A DNA stretch of 64,000 nt, from positions 372,001-436,000 of the forward strand of contig JADKKK010000001.1 in assembly GCA_016720545.1 (NCBI GenBank), read 5' to 3'. Positions 9,052-17,258 of this stretch are shown here, piece after piece; within the stretch, counting starts at the first letter, position 1, and each line of letters begins with the position of its first letter. The translations under genes and the position numbers were made by a program. The notes under the pieces are model-generated. The model was given only the letters and a program-made list of their open reading frames with translations, was not told the origin of the DNA and made no database searches. This stretch comes from Myxococcales bacterium (GTDB lineage: Bacteria; Myxococcota_A; Polyangia; Polyangiales; Polyangiaceae).

Positions 9052-10991
9052 ACTAAAGGGGGCGCGGCGCCGTAGCCTCCGCCGCCGTAGCCTCCACCCT
9101 GGCCGCCCGGGGGCGGGCCGCCGTAGCCTCCGGGCGCGCCGTAGCCTCCGCCCGGGGGGGCGCCGTACCCGCCACCGCCGCCGTAAGGCGCAGGACCACC
9201 GGCCACCACCGGCGCGGCGGGCGGCGCCGCCGAGCGACCACGCTTGCCACCGCCTCCGCCGCCTCCGCGGAGGAGCACCACGAGCAGCAAGATGATGACC
9301 ACCACGCCGCCGCCGATACCCGCGATGAGCAGAATGTTCATCGGCTTCTTCTGCGCCTTGAGCGTGAGGACGGTCTTCTCGTCGTACCCGCTCGCGCGCT
9401 TCGCTCGGTTGTCGTAGAGCACGAGCCGCGTGATCATTTGCTCGCCGTTGCCCTCGAGGATCTTCTCGTCGTCGGGCACCTGGAGAGAGACGAACGTGTC
9501 CGAAGCCTCGAGCGCTCCACCGCGCAGGTTCTGGGCCGTGATCGTCTGCATCGCCTGCTGGGCGACGCGCGGATCGTTTCGGTTCACGTTCGGATCGGGC
9601 TTCGAGCCAGCCGGCACGAAGTAGGCCTCGGCTCGCGTCTTGTCGCCGCCCCAGCAGAAGTTGCCGTACACCCGGAAGGTGCCGCCCGGGTGGAGGGGGT
9701 TCGCGTCGGCCTCGAGCTTCGTCTGCGCGAGGTTGAGATCGAGCGGCCACTGGGTGGGGTTCACGCCGAGCGGCACTTCCTTGAACGTGGCGTCGGGCTT
9801 GATGGGCGGGCTCGTGTTGTCGAACGCGAGGATGAACGACTGCTCGACCGTGGGGGCCAGGCACGCGAGCTTCCACTTGACGACCCACATCTTGTCGAAC
9901 CGGTCGTTCACGAGCTTCACGATCGTGCGCGCCTTGGTGACCGACTGGCCGGCCTGGACGATGTCGAAGAAGCCCCCGATCTCGGGGTTCGCGATGTCCT
10001 GCATGTACTGGAAATCATTCAACGAAAGCTTGTCGTTGACGAACCCACGCGCGTTCGGGAAATACACCGAGATGACCGGCAGCGGCGTCTTCGGGGAGGC
10101 GCTGTTGTCCTCGGGGAAGCGGCCCTTGTTGAAGAACTGCTTCATCACCTCGGCCGTAGCCGCCACGCTGCCACCGTCTTCGCGACCGGCGCCGTTCGAC
10201 AGCAGCACCATCGCCTGCATCATGGGGATGTTCTGCACGCTGCCGCTGTTGCCGAGGTCGCCGAAGGCGCGGGCGATGTTCTTCACCTGCCCACCGAAGG
10301 GGCGGCCGCTGCCGCTCGACGCCGAGGGGGTCCCGTTCGCCGCCAGGACGGCGATGAGCTTCGCCTTGTCGCGCGCGGGGGTCCACGCGGTGTTCGCGCG
10401 GTACGCGTTCAGCTTGTCGTCGAAGATGATGAGCTTCGCGAGGTCGTTCGGGCCAAGCGCGCCGATGAACTGGTTGGCGACCTCGCGGGCGTCTTGGTAC
10501 CGGCCGCCCATCATGCTCGAGGCGTCCAGCGCGATGAGCCAGGCGGTGCCGACGAGCGGGTCCTTCTTCGCGGCGCCCCAGGCGGTCTTGCTCACGAAGG
10601 TCGCCGGGCTCTCGGCGTTGTCGACGCGGACGAAGAGCCGCGCCTGCGCGTCCGGGAAGGGGAACGGCTTCGCGATGGCGTTGGGGGTCTCCACCGCGGC
10701 GCTGAGGCAGTTCAGGTACGCGTCCCCGCGGAGCGCGGCGCACCCGTTGTTGCTCACGACCTCGCTCAGCGAAGAGAACTGCACGAGCTCGACGACGGTG
10801 GTGAGCAACGGCGCACCGTCGCGCACGCCCGCGCGTGGGTCGATGCGGAGCAGCTTGGTCTCGACGGCGGCGCTCGCGGGCCGAGCCGCGAGGACGAGGA
10901 GCAGCGCGAGGGCCGCGGCGAGCGCCCGCACAGCCACTGCGAGGAGAGATCGGGCGGGCGCGTGCGTGGCGGAGGCGGCAGATCGGTTCAC
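9048..10991 (-). CDS. Secreted/membrane VWA-domain protein with Gly/Tyr-rich C-terminus
   Basis: The 647-residue product starts with a long signal peptide (LALLLVLAARPASA before AVETKLL). A von Willebrand A domain follows, in which the metal site reads ALDASSMMGG: the usual DxSxS has Met in the last position, so metal binding may be weakened. A membrane helix (MNILLIAGIGGGVVVIILLL) sits near residues 575-597, followed by poly-Gly, a basic patch and GGYGAPP-type repeats. The GTG at 10991 was chosen because AAGGAG lies a few bases upstream and the signal peptide begins there; the longer upstream frame lacks both. VWA proteins typically bind partners in extracytoplasmic complexes. The C-terminal tail ends abruptly in low-complexity sequence and may be frameshifted from the following FHA part. 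Confidence 0.85.
   Translation of the reverse strand: MNRSAASATHAPARSLLAVAVRALAAALALLLVLAARPASAAVETKLLRIDPRAGVRDGAPLLTTVVELVQFSSLSEVVSNNGCAALRGDAYLNCLSAAVETPNAIAKPFPFPDAQARLFVRVDNAESPATFVSKTAWGAAKKDPLVGTAWLIALDASSMMGGRYQDAREVANQFIGALGPNDLAKLIIFDDKLNAYRANTAWTPARDKAKLIAVLAANGTPSASSGSGRPFGGQVKNIARAFGDLGNSGSVQNIPMMQAMVLLSNGAGREDGGSVAATAEVMKQFFNKGRFPEDNSASPKTPLPVISVYFPNARGFVNDKLSLNDFQYMQDIANPEIGGFFDIVQAGQSVTKARTIVKLVNDRFDKMWVVKWKLACLAPTVEQSFILAFDNTSPPIKPDATFKEVPLGVNPTQWPLDLNLAQTKLEADANPLHPGGTFRVYGNFCWGGDKTRAEAYFVPAGSKPDPNVNRNDPRVAQQAMQTITAQNLRGGALEASDTFVSLQVPDDEKILEGNGEQMITRLVLYDNRAKRASGYDEKTVLTLKAQKKPMNILLIAGIGGGVVVIILLLVVLLRGGGGGGGKRGRSAAPPAAPVVAGGPAPYGGGGGYGAPPGGGYGAPGGYGGPPPGGQGGGYGGGGYGAAPPLV
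9058..9062. other. Run of five G at the presumed frame break between VWA and FHA halves
   Basis: On the minus strand this C5 run sits three codons before the VWA stop. With six C the reading passes from AAPP directly into FSLSPAPAP and on through the zinc ribbon and FHA domain. This is the simplest single-base change that would restore one long protein. Confidence 0.5.
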
Positions 10992-10996
10992 GAGGG

Positions 10997-11002
10997 CTCC
11001 TT
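10997..11002 (-). promoter_or_regulatory. Ribosome binding site fixing the GTG start of the VWA gene
   Basis: The minus strand reads AAGGAGCCCTCGTG, a near-perfect Shine-Dalgarno sequence spaced about five bases from the GTG. It supports this start over the ATG about 150 bases further upstream. Confidence 0.75.
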
Positions 11003-11187
11003 GTCGCGTTGACGAAATACCAAGCTTTCGCCCTGCCAGGAAGGACTCACTCCTCCCTACGCCGATCGCGCGCGCTTCGCGGGCCGCGGCAGACCACGCC
11101 GCGACGCCCAGGAGCCGTCGAGTGGACGCTGCAGCGCGGGGGATCATGCAGCCGCGCGACCGCGCAGTCGCGTCGCGAAGGCGCCCC

Positions 11188-12162
11188 TCAGTGCGTGCGC
11201 GTGATGAGCTTCACGAACGCGACATAGCCCCCGAAGCGGAGCTTATCGCCATCGCGGAGGTCGCGGCGCCCGTTGAAGCCCACATGCTCCTCGTTGACGA
11301 ACGTGCCGTTTGTGGAGCCCGTGTCCTCGAGGGTGATGGTGCCGCTCACTCCGTCGATCGAGAGGGCCGCGTGCCGCGAGGACGTGGTCGCGTCACTCAG
11401 CGGGATGTCGACGTTCTCGCCCGAATTCGCGCGGCCGATCACCTTGCGGCCGCCGGTGAGCGGCCAGAACTCCCCGGCGGGGTTCGCCTGGTAGGAGACG
11501 ACGAAGCCACGCAGCGCGTTGGCGGGCAGCGCCTGGGGCGGAGGCGGCTGGTACGCGGGCGCAGCCGCAGCGACGGGCGCGGGCGGCGGTGCAGGCGCGA
11601 ACTGGGGCTGCGGGGCCTGATCGAAACCACCGCCGCCGAAGCCCTGGCCCTGCTGCGGGTAGCCGCCGAAGCCTTGCGGTTGGTGGGGCTGATGCGGCTG
11701 CTGCGGTTGCTGCTGGCCGAAGCCGCCGCCACCGAAGCCCTGCTGTGGCTGCTGACCGAAGCCGCCGCCACCGAACCCCGCGTTGGGGTCGGGGAAGCCG
11801 CCCTGCTGCTGGCCAAATCCACCTTGGGGCTGCTGACCGAAGCCGCCGCCCTGATCGAAGCCGCCGCCACCGTACTGCGGCTGTTGACCGAAGCCGCCGC
11901 CACCGCCGGGGAAGCCACCCTGCCCCGCGGGATAGCCGCCGGACTGCTGGAAGCCCCCGCCCTGCTGGCCTTGGGGGTTGCCGTACGCGTCATTCGTGAA
12001 GGGCATGGCGTCGATCGGCGGCAGCCCACCCTGATGCGGCTGCTGGGGCGCGCCGTATTGGGGAGCTTGCCCAAATGGCGAGGGGCCGAGCGAATATCCG
12101 CAGACGTTGCAGAACTTGTCGGAGGACTGTGGAACAGCGCCGCATTGCGGACAGGGGGCCAT
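11188..12162 (-). CDS. Zinc-ribbon / Gly-Gln-rich / FHA domain protein
   Basis: The 324-residue protein begins with a zinc ribbon (CPQCGAVP...FCNVCG), continues with about 170 residues of low-complexity Gly/Gln/Phe/Pro repeats (GGGFGQQPQ units) and ends with an FHA domain (KVIGRANSGE, TSSRHAALS, STNGTFVNEE). The architecture suggests a cytoplasmic scaffold that binds phosphothreonine peptides; the Gln/Gly-rich middle could favour condensation or self-association, which is inference. The ATG at 12162 follows a GGAG. It is the first gene of the leftward FHA/VWA/PP2C/ABC cluster, about 200 bases before the VWA gene. The repetitive middle is prone to copy-number change and assembly error. Confidence 0.85.
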   Translation of the reverse strand: MAPCPQCGAVPQSSDKFCNVCGYSLGPSPFGQAPQYGAPQQPHQGGLPPIDAMPFTNDAYGNPQGQQGGGFQQSGGYPAGQGGFPGGGGGFGQQPQYGGGGFDQGGGFGQQPQGGFGQQQGGFPDPNAGFGGGGFGQQPQQGFGGGGFGQQQPQQPHQPHQPQGFGGYPQQGQGFGGGGFDQAPQPQFAPAPPPAPVAAAAPAYQPPPPQALPANALRGFVVSYQANPAGEFWPLTGGRKVIGRANSGENVDIPLSDATTSSRHAALSIDGVSGTITLEDTGSTNGTFVNEEHVGFNGRRDLRDGDKLRFGGYVAFVKLITRTH

Positions 12163-12330
12163 GAGATTCTCCAGTGGACCAGAGGGCGCACGTCGGGCGC
12201 GCCCGCGACGATCATATCCGACAATTCTCGCGGCGCGCGAGTACCTGACGAAAATCTAGGCGGGCGGCGGCGCGATCCCTACGCGCGGCGCGGCGCGGCG
12301 CGACGCGGCCAGGGCACGAAAGAGGGGCGC

Positions 12331-13005
12331 TCAGATGCGGCGAAACACGCCCACGACGACGCCGAGGAGCATCGTCGCGCGGAAGTCCATCGCGCGCACC
12401 AGGATCGGCGCCATGGTCTTGTTCGCGGGCTGGAAGCGCACGTAGTCCTTCTCGGGGAAGTAGTACTTGACCGTCGCCTCGTCGCCGATGAGCGCGACGA
12501 CGATGTCGCCGCGGCTCGCGGTGAGCTGCTTGCGCACGAAGATGTAGTCGCCGCTCAGGATGCCGGCGTCGATCATGCTGTCGCCCGAGACGCGGAGGCC
12601 GAAGACCTCGCGGCCGCCGCGGATGAGCCCGCGGTCGACGCGCACCGTGTCGATGACGTTCTCTTCGGCGAGGATGGGCATGCCCGCCGCCACGCGACCG
12701 AGCACCGGGATCTCGACGAGGTCGTCATCGTCCATCCGGAGCGACTGGGCGTTGGCTTCGTCGTTCGACGCCTCGAGCGGGCCCACCGGCCCCGGCCCCG
12801 TGGGGCGGAGCGCGCGGCTCTTCATGTCTTCGCGCGTGAGGTATCCCTTGCGCTCGAGCGCGCGAAGGTGGTCGTTCACGCCGTTCGTGGAGCGAATCCC
12901 CATGCGCGCGCCGATCTCGCGGAGCGTGGGAGGGTACCCCCGATCGACGATGGACTGCTTGATGTAGTCGAGGACCATCTGCTGCCGCTGGGTAAGCCCT
13001 TGCAT
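12331..13005 (-). CDS. lexA: LexA SOS repressor
   Basis: This is a full-length (224 aa) LexA, the repressor-protease of the DNA damage response. The N-terminal winged helix includes LTQRQQMVLDYIKQ and PTLREIGARMGI. The Ala107-Gly108 cleavage bond lies in RVAAGMP, the catalytic Ser143 in VSGDSMIDAG and the Lys180 in EATVKYYF. Upon RecA activation it should cleave itself and release its operators. A GAAC-rich operator-like sequence lies immediately upstream, consistent with autoregulation. The ATG at 13005 has almost no room for a ribosome site between it and that element, so the message may be nearly leaderless. An acidic/Ala-rich linker (about residues 75-96) is longer than in E. coli. Confidence 0.96.
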   Translation of the reverse strand: MQGLTQRQQMVLDYIKQSIVDRGYPPTLREIGARMGIRSTNGVNDHLRALERKGYLTREDMKSRALRPTGPGPVGPLEASNDEANAQSLRMDDDDLVEIPVLGRVAAGMPILAEENVIDTVRVDRGLIRGGREVFGLRVSGDSMIDAGILSGDYIFVRKQLTASRGDIVVALIGDEATVKYYFPEKDYVRFQPANKTMAPILVRAMDFRATMLLGVVVGVFRRI

Positions 13006-13013
13006 GTTGCAAC

Positions 13014-13035
13014 GAACAGTACTGAACGCACGTTA
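13014..13035 (-). promoter_or_regulatory. Probable LexA operator in front of lexA
   Basis: Plus-strand bases 13014-13027 read GAACAGTACTGAAC, containing the perfect palindrome CAGTACTG, and 13024-13035 read GAACGCACGTTA, close to the GAAC-N4-GTTC type of SOS box. Read on the minus strand the first element is GTTC-N6-GTTC. It starts nine bases upstream of the lexA start. Which of the overlapping elements LexA binds cannot be decided by eye. Confidence 0.45.
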
Positions 13036-13196
13036 CCAGGTCAAGAACGCGGCACCGTTTGCGCGCAAGAGCTTGATCTTACAACGGAATTTTCGATGCG
13101 TGGGGCGCGCACACTGGCCGCGTTCGAGGGCCGTCCGGGGGCCTCGGAAGGCCCTCCCCGACCGCCGCCCCACAGGGACGGGCGAGCAGCGGCAGG

Positions 13197-13850
13197 CTAC
13201 TTCTTCTTTGCCCAGACGGTGTCGATGAAGGGCCCCTCGAACGGATCGCCGTGGCAGGTCTCGCAGCCGTGCTCCTTGCCGTCGACGCGCTTCACTTTGT
13301 CGACGAACTCCGTCTGCATCCACTTCGCGAGCGCCTTCTTGTCGCCGTGGTCGAGCGACTCCATGCGCCCCTGGTGGCAAGAGTCGCAGTAAATTGGGCT
13401 CCCGTCGGCGAGCACGAGGCCGCGCGAGAAGTCGTTCCACATGCGGGTGGCGACGGCCTTCTTGGGCGTGGCGGCCTTGAAGTCGTCGGCGTCGTGGCAG
13501 GCGCCACACTGGACGCCGAGCGCCTTGGTGAAGGTCTTCATGACCTTCCGCAGCTTCTGCGGCTCGATTTTGTCGAGCGGGGGGAGCCGCTTGGGGTCGA
13601 GGCCGATCGCGGCGAGCTCCGAGGCCATCGCGCTCGGCGCGATGGGCTTCATCACGACCGGCGCCTTGACGGGCGAGGCCACCGCGCCGCTCGGCGCCGG
13701 TGCTGCCGAACCGGACGCGACGGGCGGCGCCGAAGGCCCCGGGCCCGCGGGGACGACGGGGGCGGGAGTGTTCCCACCGCACGCGGCGGCGGCCGTGGAC
13801 AGGGACACGCCGAGGAGGAGCGCGAGGAGGGGGAGCTTGGAAGATGCCAT
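13197..13850 (-). CDS. Triheme c-type cytochrome lipoprotein
   Basis: The 217-residue protein has a lipoprotein signal ending in STAAAAC (Cys24) and a long Pro/Ala/Ser linker, then three haem-binding CxxCH motifs: CGACH (115-119), CDSCH (155-159) and CETCH (196-200). The segment MKTFTKALGVQCGACH resembles the haem-binding helices of photosynthetic reaction-centre cytochrome subunits and related periplasmic multihaem cytochromes. It should be anchored on the outer face of a membrane and carry electrons; the partner is not evident. The gene lies between lexA and a cyclic-nucleotide-binding protein gene on the same strand, with gaps too large to prove an operon. Confidence 0.85.
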   Translation of the reverse strand: MASSKLPLLALLLGVSLSTAAAACGGNTPAPVVPAGPGPSAPPVASGSAAPAPSGAVASPVKAPVVMKPIAPSAMASELAAIGLDPKRLPPLDKIEPQKLRKVMKTFTKALGVQCGACHDADDFKAATPKKAVATRMWNDFSRGLVLADGSPIYCDSCHQGRMESLDHGDKKALAKWMQTEFVDKVKRVDGKEHGCETCHGDPFEGPFIDTVWAKKK

Positions 13851-13882
13851 CGTCGGGAGGGGGGCCTTTGAGAGTCGGGGCG

Positions 13883-14404
13883 TCAGAACTTGCCGGAGGT
13901 AGAGAGGAACGTAAGCTTCTCGTTGGTCTCGCGGAGCCTGCTCGTGAGCATGCGCACGGAGCTCCAGAGGACCTCGTAGGCGAGATCCTTGTTCAGAAAG
14001 AGCAGGTCGTCGAAGTCGTCTTTGGCGATGACGAGGAGCTTGCAGCGCTCGTGGGCCAACGCGTCCGCCGAGCGCACCGACTCGTCGAGGAGCGCCATCT
14101 CGCCGAACACTTCGCCAGGCCCCAGCACCGCGAGGGCCTCCTCGCCCATGCCGGAGACGTTGCGCGAGATGCGCACCTTACCCTCGGCGACGATGTACAC
14201 GCGGTCGCCGCGATCACCGTAGTTGAAGATGCGCGCGCCGAGACCGTACGACTCCTCGTGGGTCACCTCGGCGATCAGCTGTAGGGCCTCGCCCGTGAGG
14301 CCCTCGAAGAAGGGGACGCGGGCGAGCTGCTCCTCGCGCTGGGCCGTCGGGCTGGGGTCGGTCACGGCCGGGAAGCGTAGCGGCAATCGCCGCCACCCGT
14401 CCAC
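13883..14404 (-). CDS. Cyclic nucleotide-binding domain protein
   Basis: Almost the whole 173-residue product is one CAP-type cyclic-nucleotide-binding (cNMP) domain: LARVPFFEGLTGEAL, IFNYGDRGDRVYIVAEG, and the phosphate-binding cassette GEVFGEMALLDESVRSA. No DNA-binding helix-turn-helix and no membrane segment follow, so it is probably a stand-alone sensor or regulatory subunit rather than a transcription factor. The GTG at 14404 gives the longest form; a second GTG at 14365 (160 aa) starts closer to the conserved domain and is equally plausible, as neither has a clear ribosome site. It is divergent from trxB, sharing an intergenic region of about 90 bases. Confidence 0.82.
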   Translation of the reverse strand: MDGWRRLPLRFPAVTDPSPTAQREEQLARVPFFEGLTGEALQLIAEVTHEESYGLGARIFNYGDRGDRVYIVAEGKVRISRNVSGMGEEALAVLGPGEVFGEMALLDESVRSADALAHERCKLLVIAKDDFDDLLFLNKDLAYEVLWSSVRMLTSRLRETNEKLTFLSTSGKF

Positions 14405-14495
14405 GGGTTAGCGGCGAGCTACGAGCGACGAGAATCGATCGCGGCCGCTTTGGATCATGTGGGCGGCGCGCGAAGCCGGGCGTAGAGTCGCCGCC

Positions 14496-15452
14496 ATGAC
14501 GGACACGAGAAAGGTCATCATCATCGGCTCCGGCCCTGCGGGCCACACTGCGGCGATCTACGCTTCGCGCGCCAACCTGCAGCCCCTCATGTTCGAGGGG
14601 CTCGTCCGCGGGGGCATTCCCGGCGGGCAGCTCATGATCACGAACGACGTCGAGAACTACCCGGGGTTCCCCGCGAAGGTGACCGGCCCCGATCTCATGA
14701 AGGCGTTCCGCGACCAGTCGCTCCATCAGGGCGCGGAGATCCGCACCGAAGACGTGAACCGCGTCGACCTGTCGTCGCGTCCCTTCCGCGTGTGGGCGGG
14801 CGACGACGACACGGAGTACCAGGCCGAGACCCTCATCATCGCCACGGGCGCCCAGGCGAAGTGGCTCGGCATCGAGAGCGAGCACGCGCTGAAGGGGCGC
14901 GGCGTCTCGGCGTGCGCCGTGTGCGACGGCGCGTTCTTCCGAAACCAGGACGTGGCCGTGGTGGGCGGCGGCGACACGGCGATGGAGGAGTCGATGTACC
15001 TCTCCGGTCTGTGCCGCAGCGTCGCGCTCATCCACCGCCGCGACGAGTTCCGCGCCAGCAAGGCGATGCAAGAGCGCGTGCTCAAGAACCCGAAGATCAC
15101 GGTCCACTACAACACCGAGATCGACGAGATCCTCGACGTGACCAAGGGCGAGGTCACGGGCGTCCGGCTGCGCAACAACAAGACCGGCGAGAAGCAGACC
15201 CTCGACGTCACGGGGTACTTCGTCGCGATCGGGCACACTCCGAACACGGACCTCTTCGCCGGCGCGCTCGAGCTGCACGACAACGGCTACATCAAGACCA
15301 AGCCCGGCACGACGCAGACGAGCGTCGCGGGCGTGTTCGCCGCGGGCGACGTGCAGGACTTCGTCTACCGGCAGGCCGTCACGGCCGCGGGCTCGGGGTG
15401 CATGGCCGCCCTCGAGGCGGAGCGCTGGCTCGCCGCGAGCTCGAGCCACTGA
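14496..15452 (+). CDS. trxB: Thioredoxin reductase
   Basis: The 318-residue flavoenzyme reduces thioredoxin with NADPH in the cytoplasm. The FAD-binding motif GSGPAGHTAA is at 11-20, the redox-active disulfide at Cys140/Cys143 (SACAVCDGAFF), the NADPH-binding motif VVGGGDTAMEE follows, and the C-terminal FAD site is FAAGDVQDFVYRQA. Length and motif order match low-molecular-weight bacterial TrxB. The ATG at 14496 was chosen because the Rossmann fold begins right after it; the preceding in-frame ATG adds only a basic unstructured tail. No thioredoxin gene is adjacent. Confidence 0.96.
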   Translation: MTDTRKVIIIGSGPAGHTAAIYASRANLQPLMFEGLVRGGIPGGQLMITNDVENYPGFPAKVTGPDLMKAFRDQSLHQGAEIRTEDVNRVDLSSRPFRVWAGDDDTEYQAETLIIATGAQAKWLGIESEHALKGRGVSACAVCDGAFFRNQDVAVVGGGDTAMEESMYLSGLCRSVALIHRRDEFRASKAMQERVLKNPKITVHYNTEIDEILDVTKGEVTGVRLRNNKTGEKQTLDVTGYFVAIGHTPNTDLFAGALELHDNGYIKTKPGTTQTSVAGVFAAGDVQDFVYRQAVTAAGSGCMAALEAERWLAASSSH

Positions 15453-15468
15453 CGCGGCACATCCGGGT

Positions 15469-15513
15469 ACCTCCCCCGGGCGTGGCCGGCTTCGGCCACG
15501 GATTTGGGGAGGT
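15469..15513. terminator. Nested hairpin between convergent trxB and the outer-membrane protein gene
   Basis: ACCTCCCC (15469-15476) pairs with GGGGAGGT (15506-15513), enclosing an inner hairpin GTGGCCG-GCTT-CGGCCAC (15482-15499). There is no T tract on either side. Its position between two converging genes fits a bidirectional terminator, but this is inferred from structure only. Confidence 0.5.
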
Positions 15514-15608
15514 CGGCCCGGACGCTGAGCGAGATCGAGGTCGAGTGGCGGCCAAACCCTCGAAACTCAACGAGATTCGAGCGCTGAGGGTGCCACCCCG
15601 GCGGCGCG

Positions 15609-17258
15609 CTAGAAGCGGTACGACACGCCGACGTTGAGCACGTTGATGGCGTTCGTGATCGTGCCGAGGTTGACCGGCCAGTTGGTCTGGTATTTCGTGC
15701 GGCCCGCCGCGCCGTTCACGCTCCCGCAGAGGTCGCCGGGCTGGTTCGAGGTGGCGGGGTTGCACGCCGTGCCCGCGACCGCCGGGACGCCGGCCGCGCG
15801 CGGGTCGCTGTTCGTCATGTCGGCGACGAACACGTGCCCGTAGCCGACCATGAAATCGAGGGCGCCCGCGTCTGCCGCAGAGCCGGTCCGTACGCGGAAC
15901 GTCGCGCCGAGCGCGAGCCCGAGGCGCGAGGCCGCGGCGAAGTCGATGTTTTGGTACTGCTTGTCCTGCGCCGACGACTCGAAGAAGCCGCCGCCACGCA
16001 GCGCGAGGCGATCGCGGATCACGTTGAAATCGCCGCCCAAGCGGACGCCGATGACGTCGCGGTAGCCACGCTTCTGATCCGCGTTCCCCGGGATGCCGCC
16101 ACCGGGGATGCCCGAGACGGGGATGATCGCGTCCCCGGTCTTCGCGTCGCTCGGGAAGCGCACCTGGATCGAGTCGATGGCGCTGTTGTTCGCCCAGGTG
16201 AGGTCGAGCTCGGCGTCGAAGAGATCGTCGGCCATCGGATCGCGGTGGCCCTTGCGCGACGGACCGCCGGCGAGCGGCGCGTGGTAGCGAACGCCCAGCT
16301 TCGCCTCCATGGGGATCGCGAGCGTGACGGCGGCCTTGCCCGGGCCGCAGGTCCCCTCGACCGCCTTGTTGCCCGTGCCGCAATCGCCGAAGAACGTGTC
16401 TCCGTAGATGATCCGGCTCGCGTCGCCCCTCGCGTTGGCGGGCGTGAAGTAGTTGGCGGCGGTGCCGAGATCGCCCGACGCACGGACGGAGTCGCTCACG
16501 CGGTACCACGCAGCAAGATCGAGGCGCTCGTTCGGCGAGTAGAGGGCGCCGAACGTGCCGCCGGGGATGAAGTAGTCTTTGAGCTGCAGGTTCGTGCGGA
16601 CGTCGTTCACGGGCGTGGCCGAGTCGACGTTGAGCGCGACCGAGGCGCTCGCCAGCTTGAGGTCGGCGAAGCCCCACTGGAAGCTCGCGCCGAGCCGGAG
16701 CCCTGGGATCACCTCGAAGCCGACGCCGAGCGACGGGAAGGCCAGGACGCCGTGGCGCCGGAGGAGCATGTAGCGGTTCGGGGAGGCCTGGTCGTTGACG
16801 AAGTCGGGCCAGTTGCTCTCGCCGGCGGCGCTCGGGCCGAGGAGCGCGAGGCCGACGCCGAGGCGGTCGCTGATGCGCAGGGTCCCCGCGAGCTGGGGGT
16901 TCGGGTTGACCTCGACGTCGTTGCAGACCCTCGGGAACGCGCCGCCCGAACCCGCCGCGAGCGGCTCGGTGGAGGTGTCTCCCGCGGCCTTCACGCGCGT
17001 GAAGCATGTATGATGCACGATCGCGCTCGCCTGGAGCGTGAGCTTCGTGTCTTGCCCGGCGAGGCCGGCCGGGTTGAAGAACGTGGCGAGCGGATCGGAG
17101 GCGCGCGCCACCCAGGCGCCACCGCGCGCGAGCTGCTCCGAGCCGTTGTCGGGGAACTCGGTCACGTTGGAGGCGCGGGCGGCTTGCGCGTGGAGCAGGA
17201 TCGACGCGGCCCCCGCGAAGGCGAGCCCCGCGCTCGAGCCGCGGCGGCACGCCCTCAT
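15609..17258 (-). CDS. FadL/OmpP1/TodX-family outer-membrane transport protein
   Basis: The 549-residue protein has a signal peptide (LLHAQAARA) and the typical FadL N-terminal hatch segment (NGSEQLARGGAWVARASDPLATFFNPAGLAG), then alternating amphipathic strands to a C-terminal aromatic residue (GVSYRF) recognised by the Bam machinery. FadL-family barrels take up hydrophobic molecules such as long-chain fatty acids or aromatic hydrocarbons across the outer membrane. Its ATG overlaps the stop of the MXAN_5187-family gene (ATGA), so the two are translationally coupled. It is the last gene of a three-gene envelope operon. The substrate is not deducible. Confidence 0.85.
   Translation of the reverse strand: MRACRRGSSAGLAFAGAASILLHAQAARASNVTEFPDNGSEQLARGGAWVARASDPLATFFNPAGLAGQDTKLTLQASAIVHHTCFTRVKAAGDTSTEPLAAGSGGAFPRVCNDVEVNPNPQLAGTLRISDRLGVGLALLGPSAAGESNWPDFVNDQASPNRYMLLRRHGVLAFPSLGVGFEVIPGLRLGASFQWGFADLKLASASVALNVDSATPVNDVRTNLQLKDYFIPGGTFGALYSPNERLDLAAWYRVSDSVRASGDLGTAANYFTPANARGDASRIIYGDTFFGDCGTGNKAVEGTCGPGKAAVTLAIPMEAKLGVRYHAPLAGGPSRKGHRDPMADDLFDAELDLTWANNSAIDSIQVRFPSDAKTGDAIIPVSGIPGGGIPGNADQKRGYRDVIGVRLGGDFNVIRDRLALRGGGFFESSAQDKQYQNIDFAAASRLGLALGATFRVRTGSAADAGALDFMVGYGHVFVADMTNSDPRAAGVPAVAGTACNPATSNQPGDLCGSVNGAAGRTKYQTNWPVNLGTITNAINVLNVGVSYRF

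Noticed and set aside
11640..11990. CRISPR-like repetitive region
   Set aside because: The repeats are short, irregular and in frame, encoding GGGFGQQ-type protein sequence; there are no spacers.
3878..12162. Interpretation of the FHA/PP2C cluster as part of a type VI secretion locus
   Set aside because: No TssB/C, TssJ-M, ClpV or Hcp/VgrG gene is present, and the transporter is an ABC-2 type, so the resemblance is limited to FHA and PP2C.
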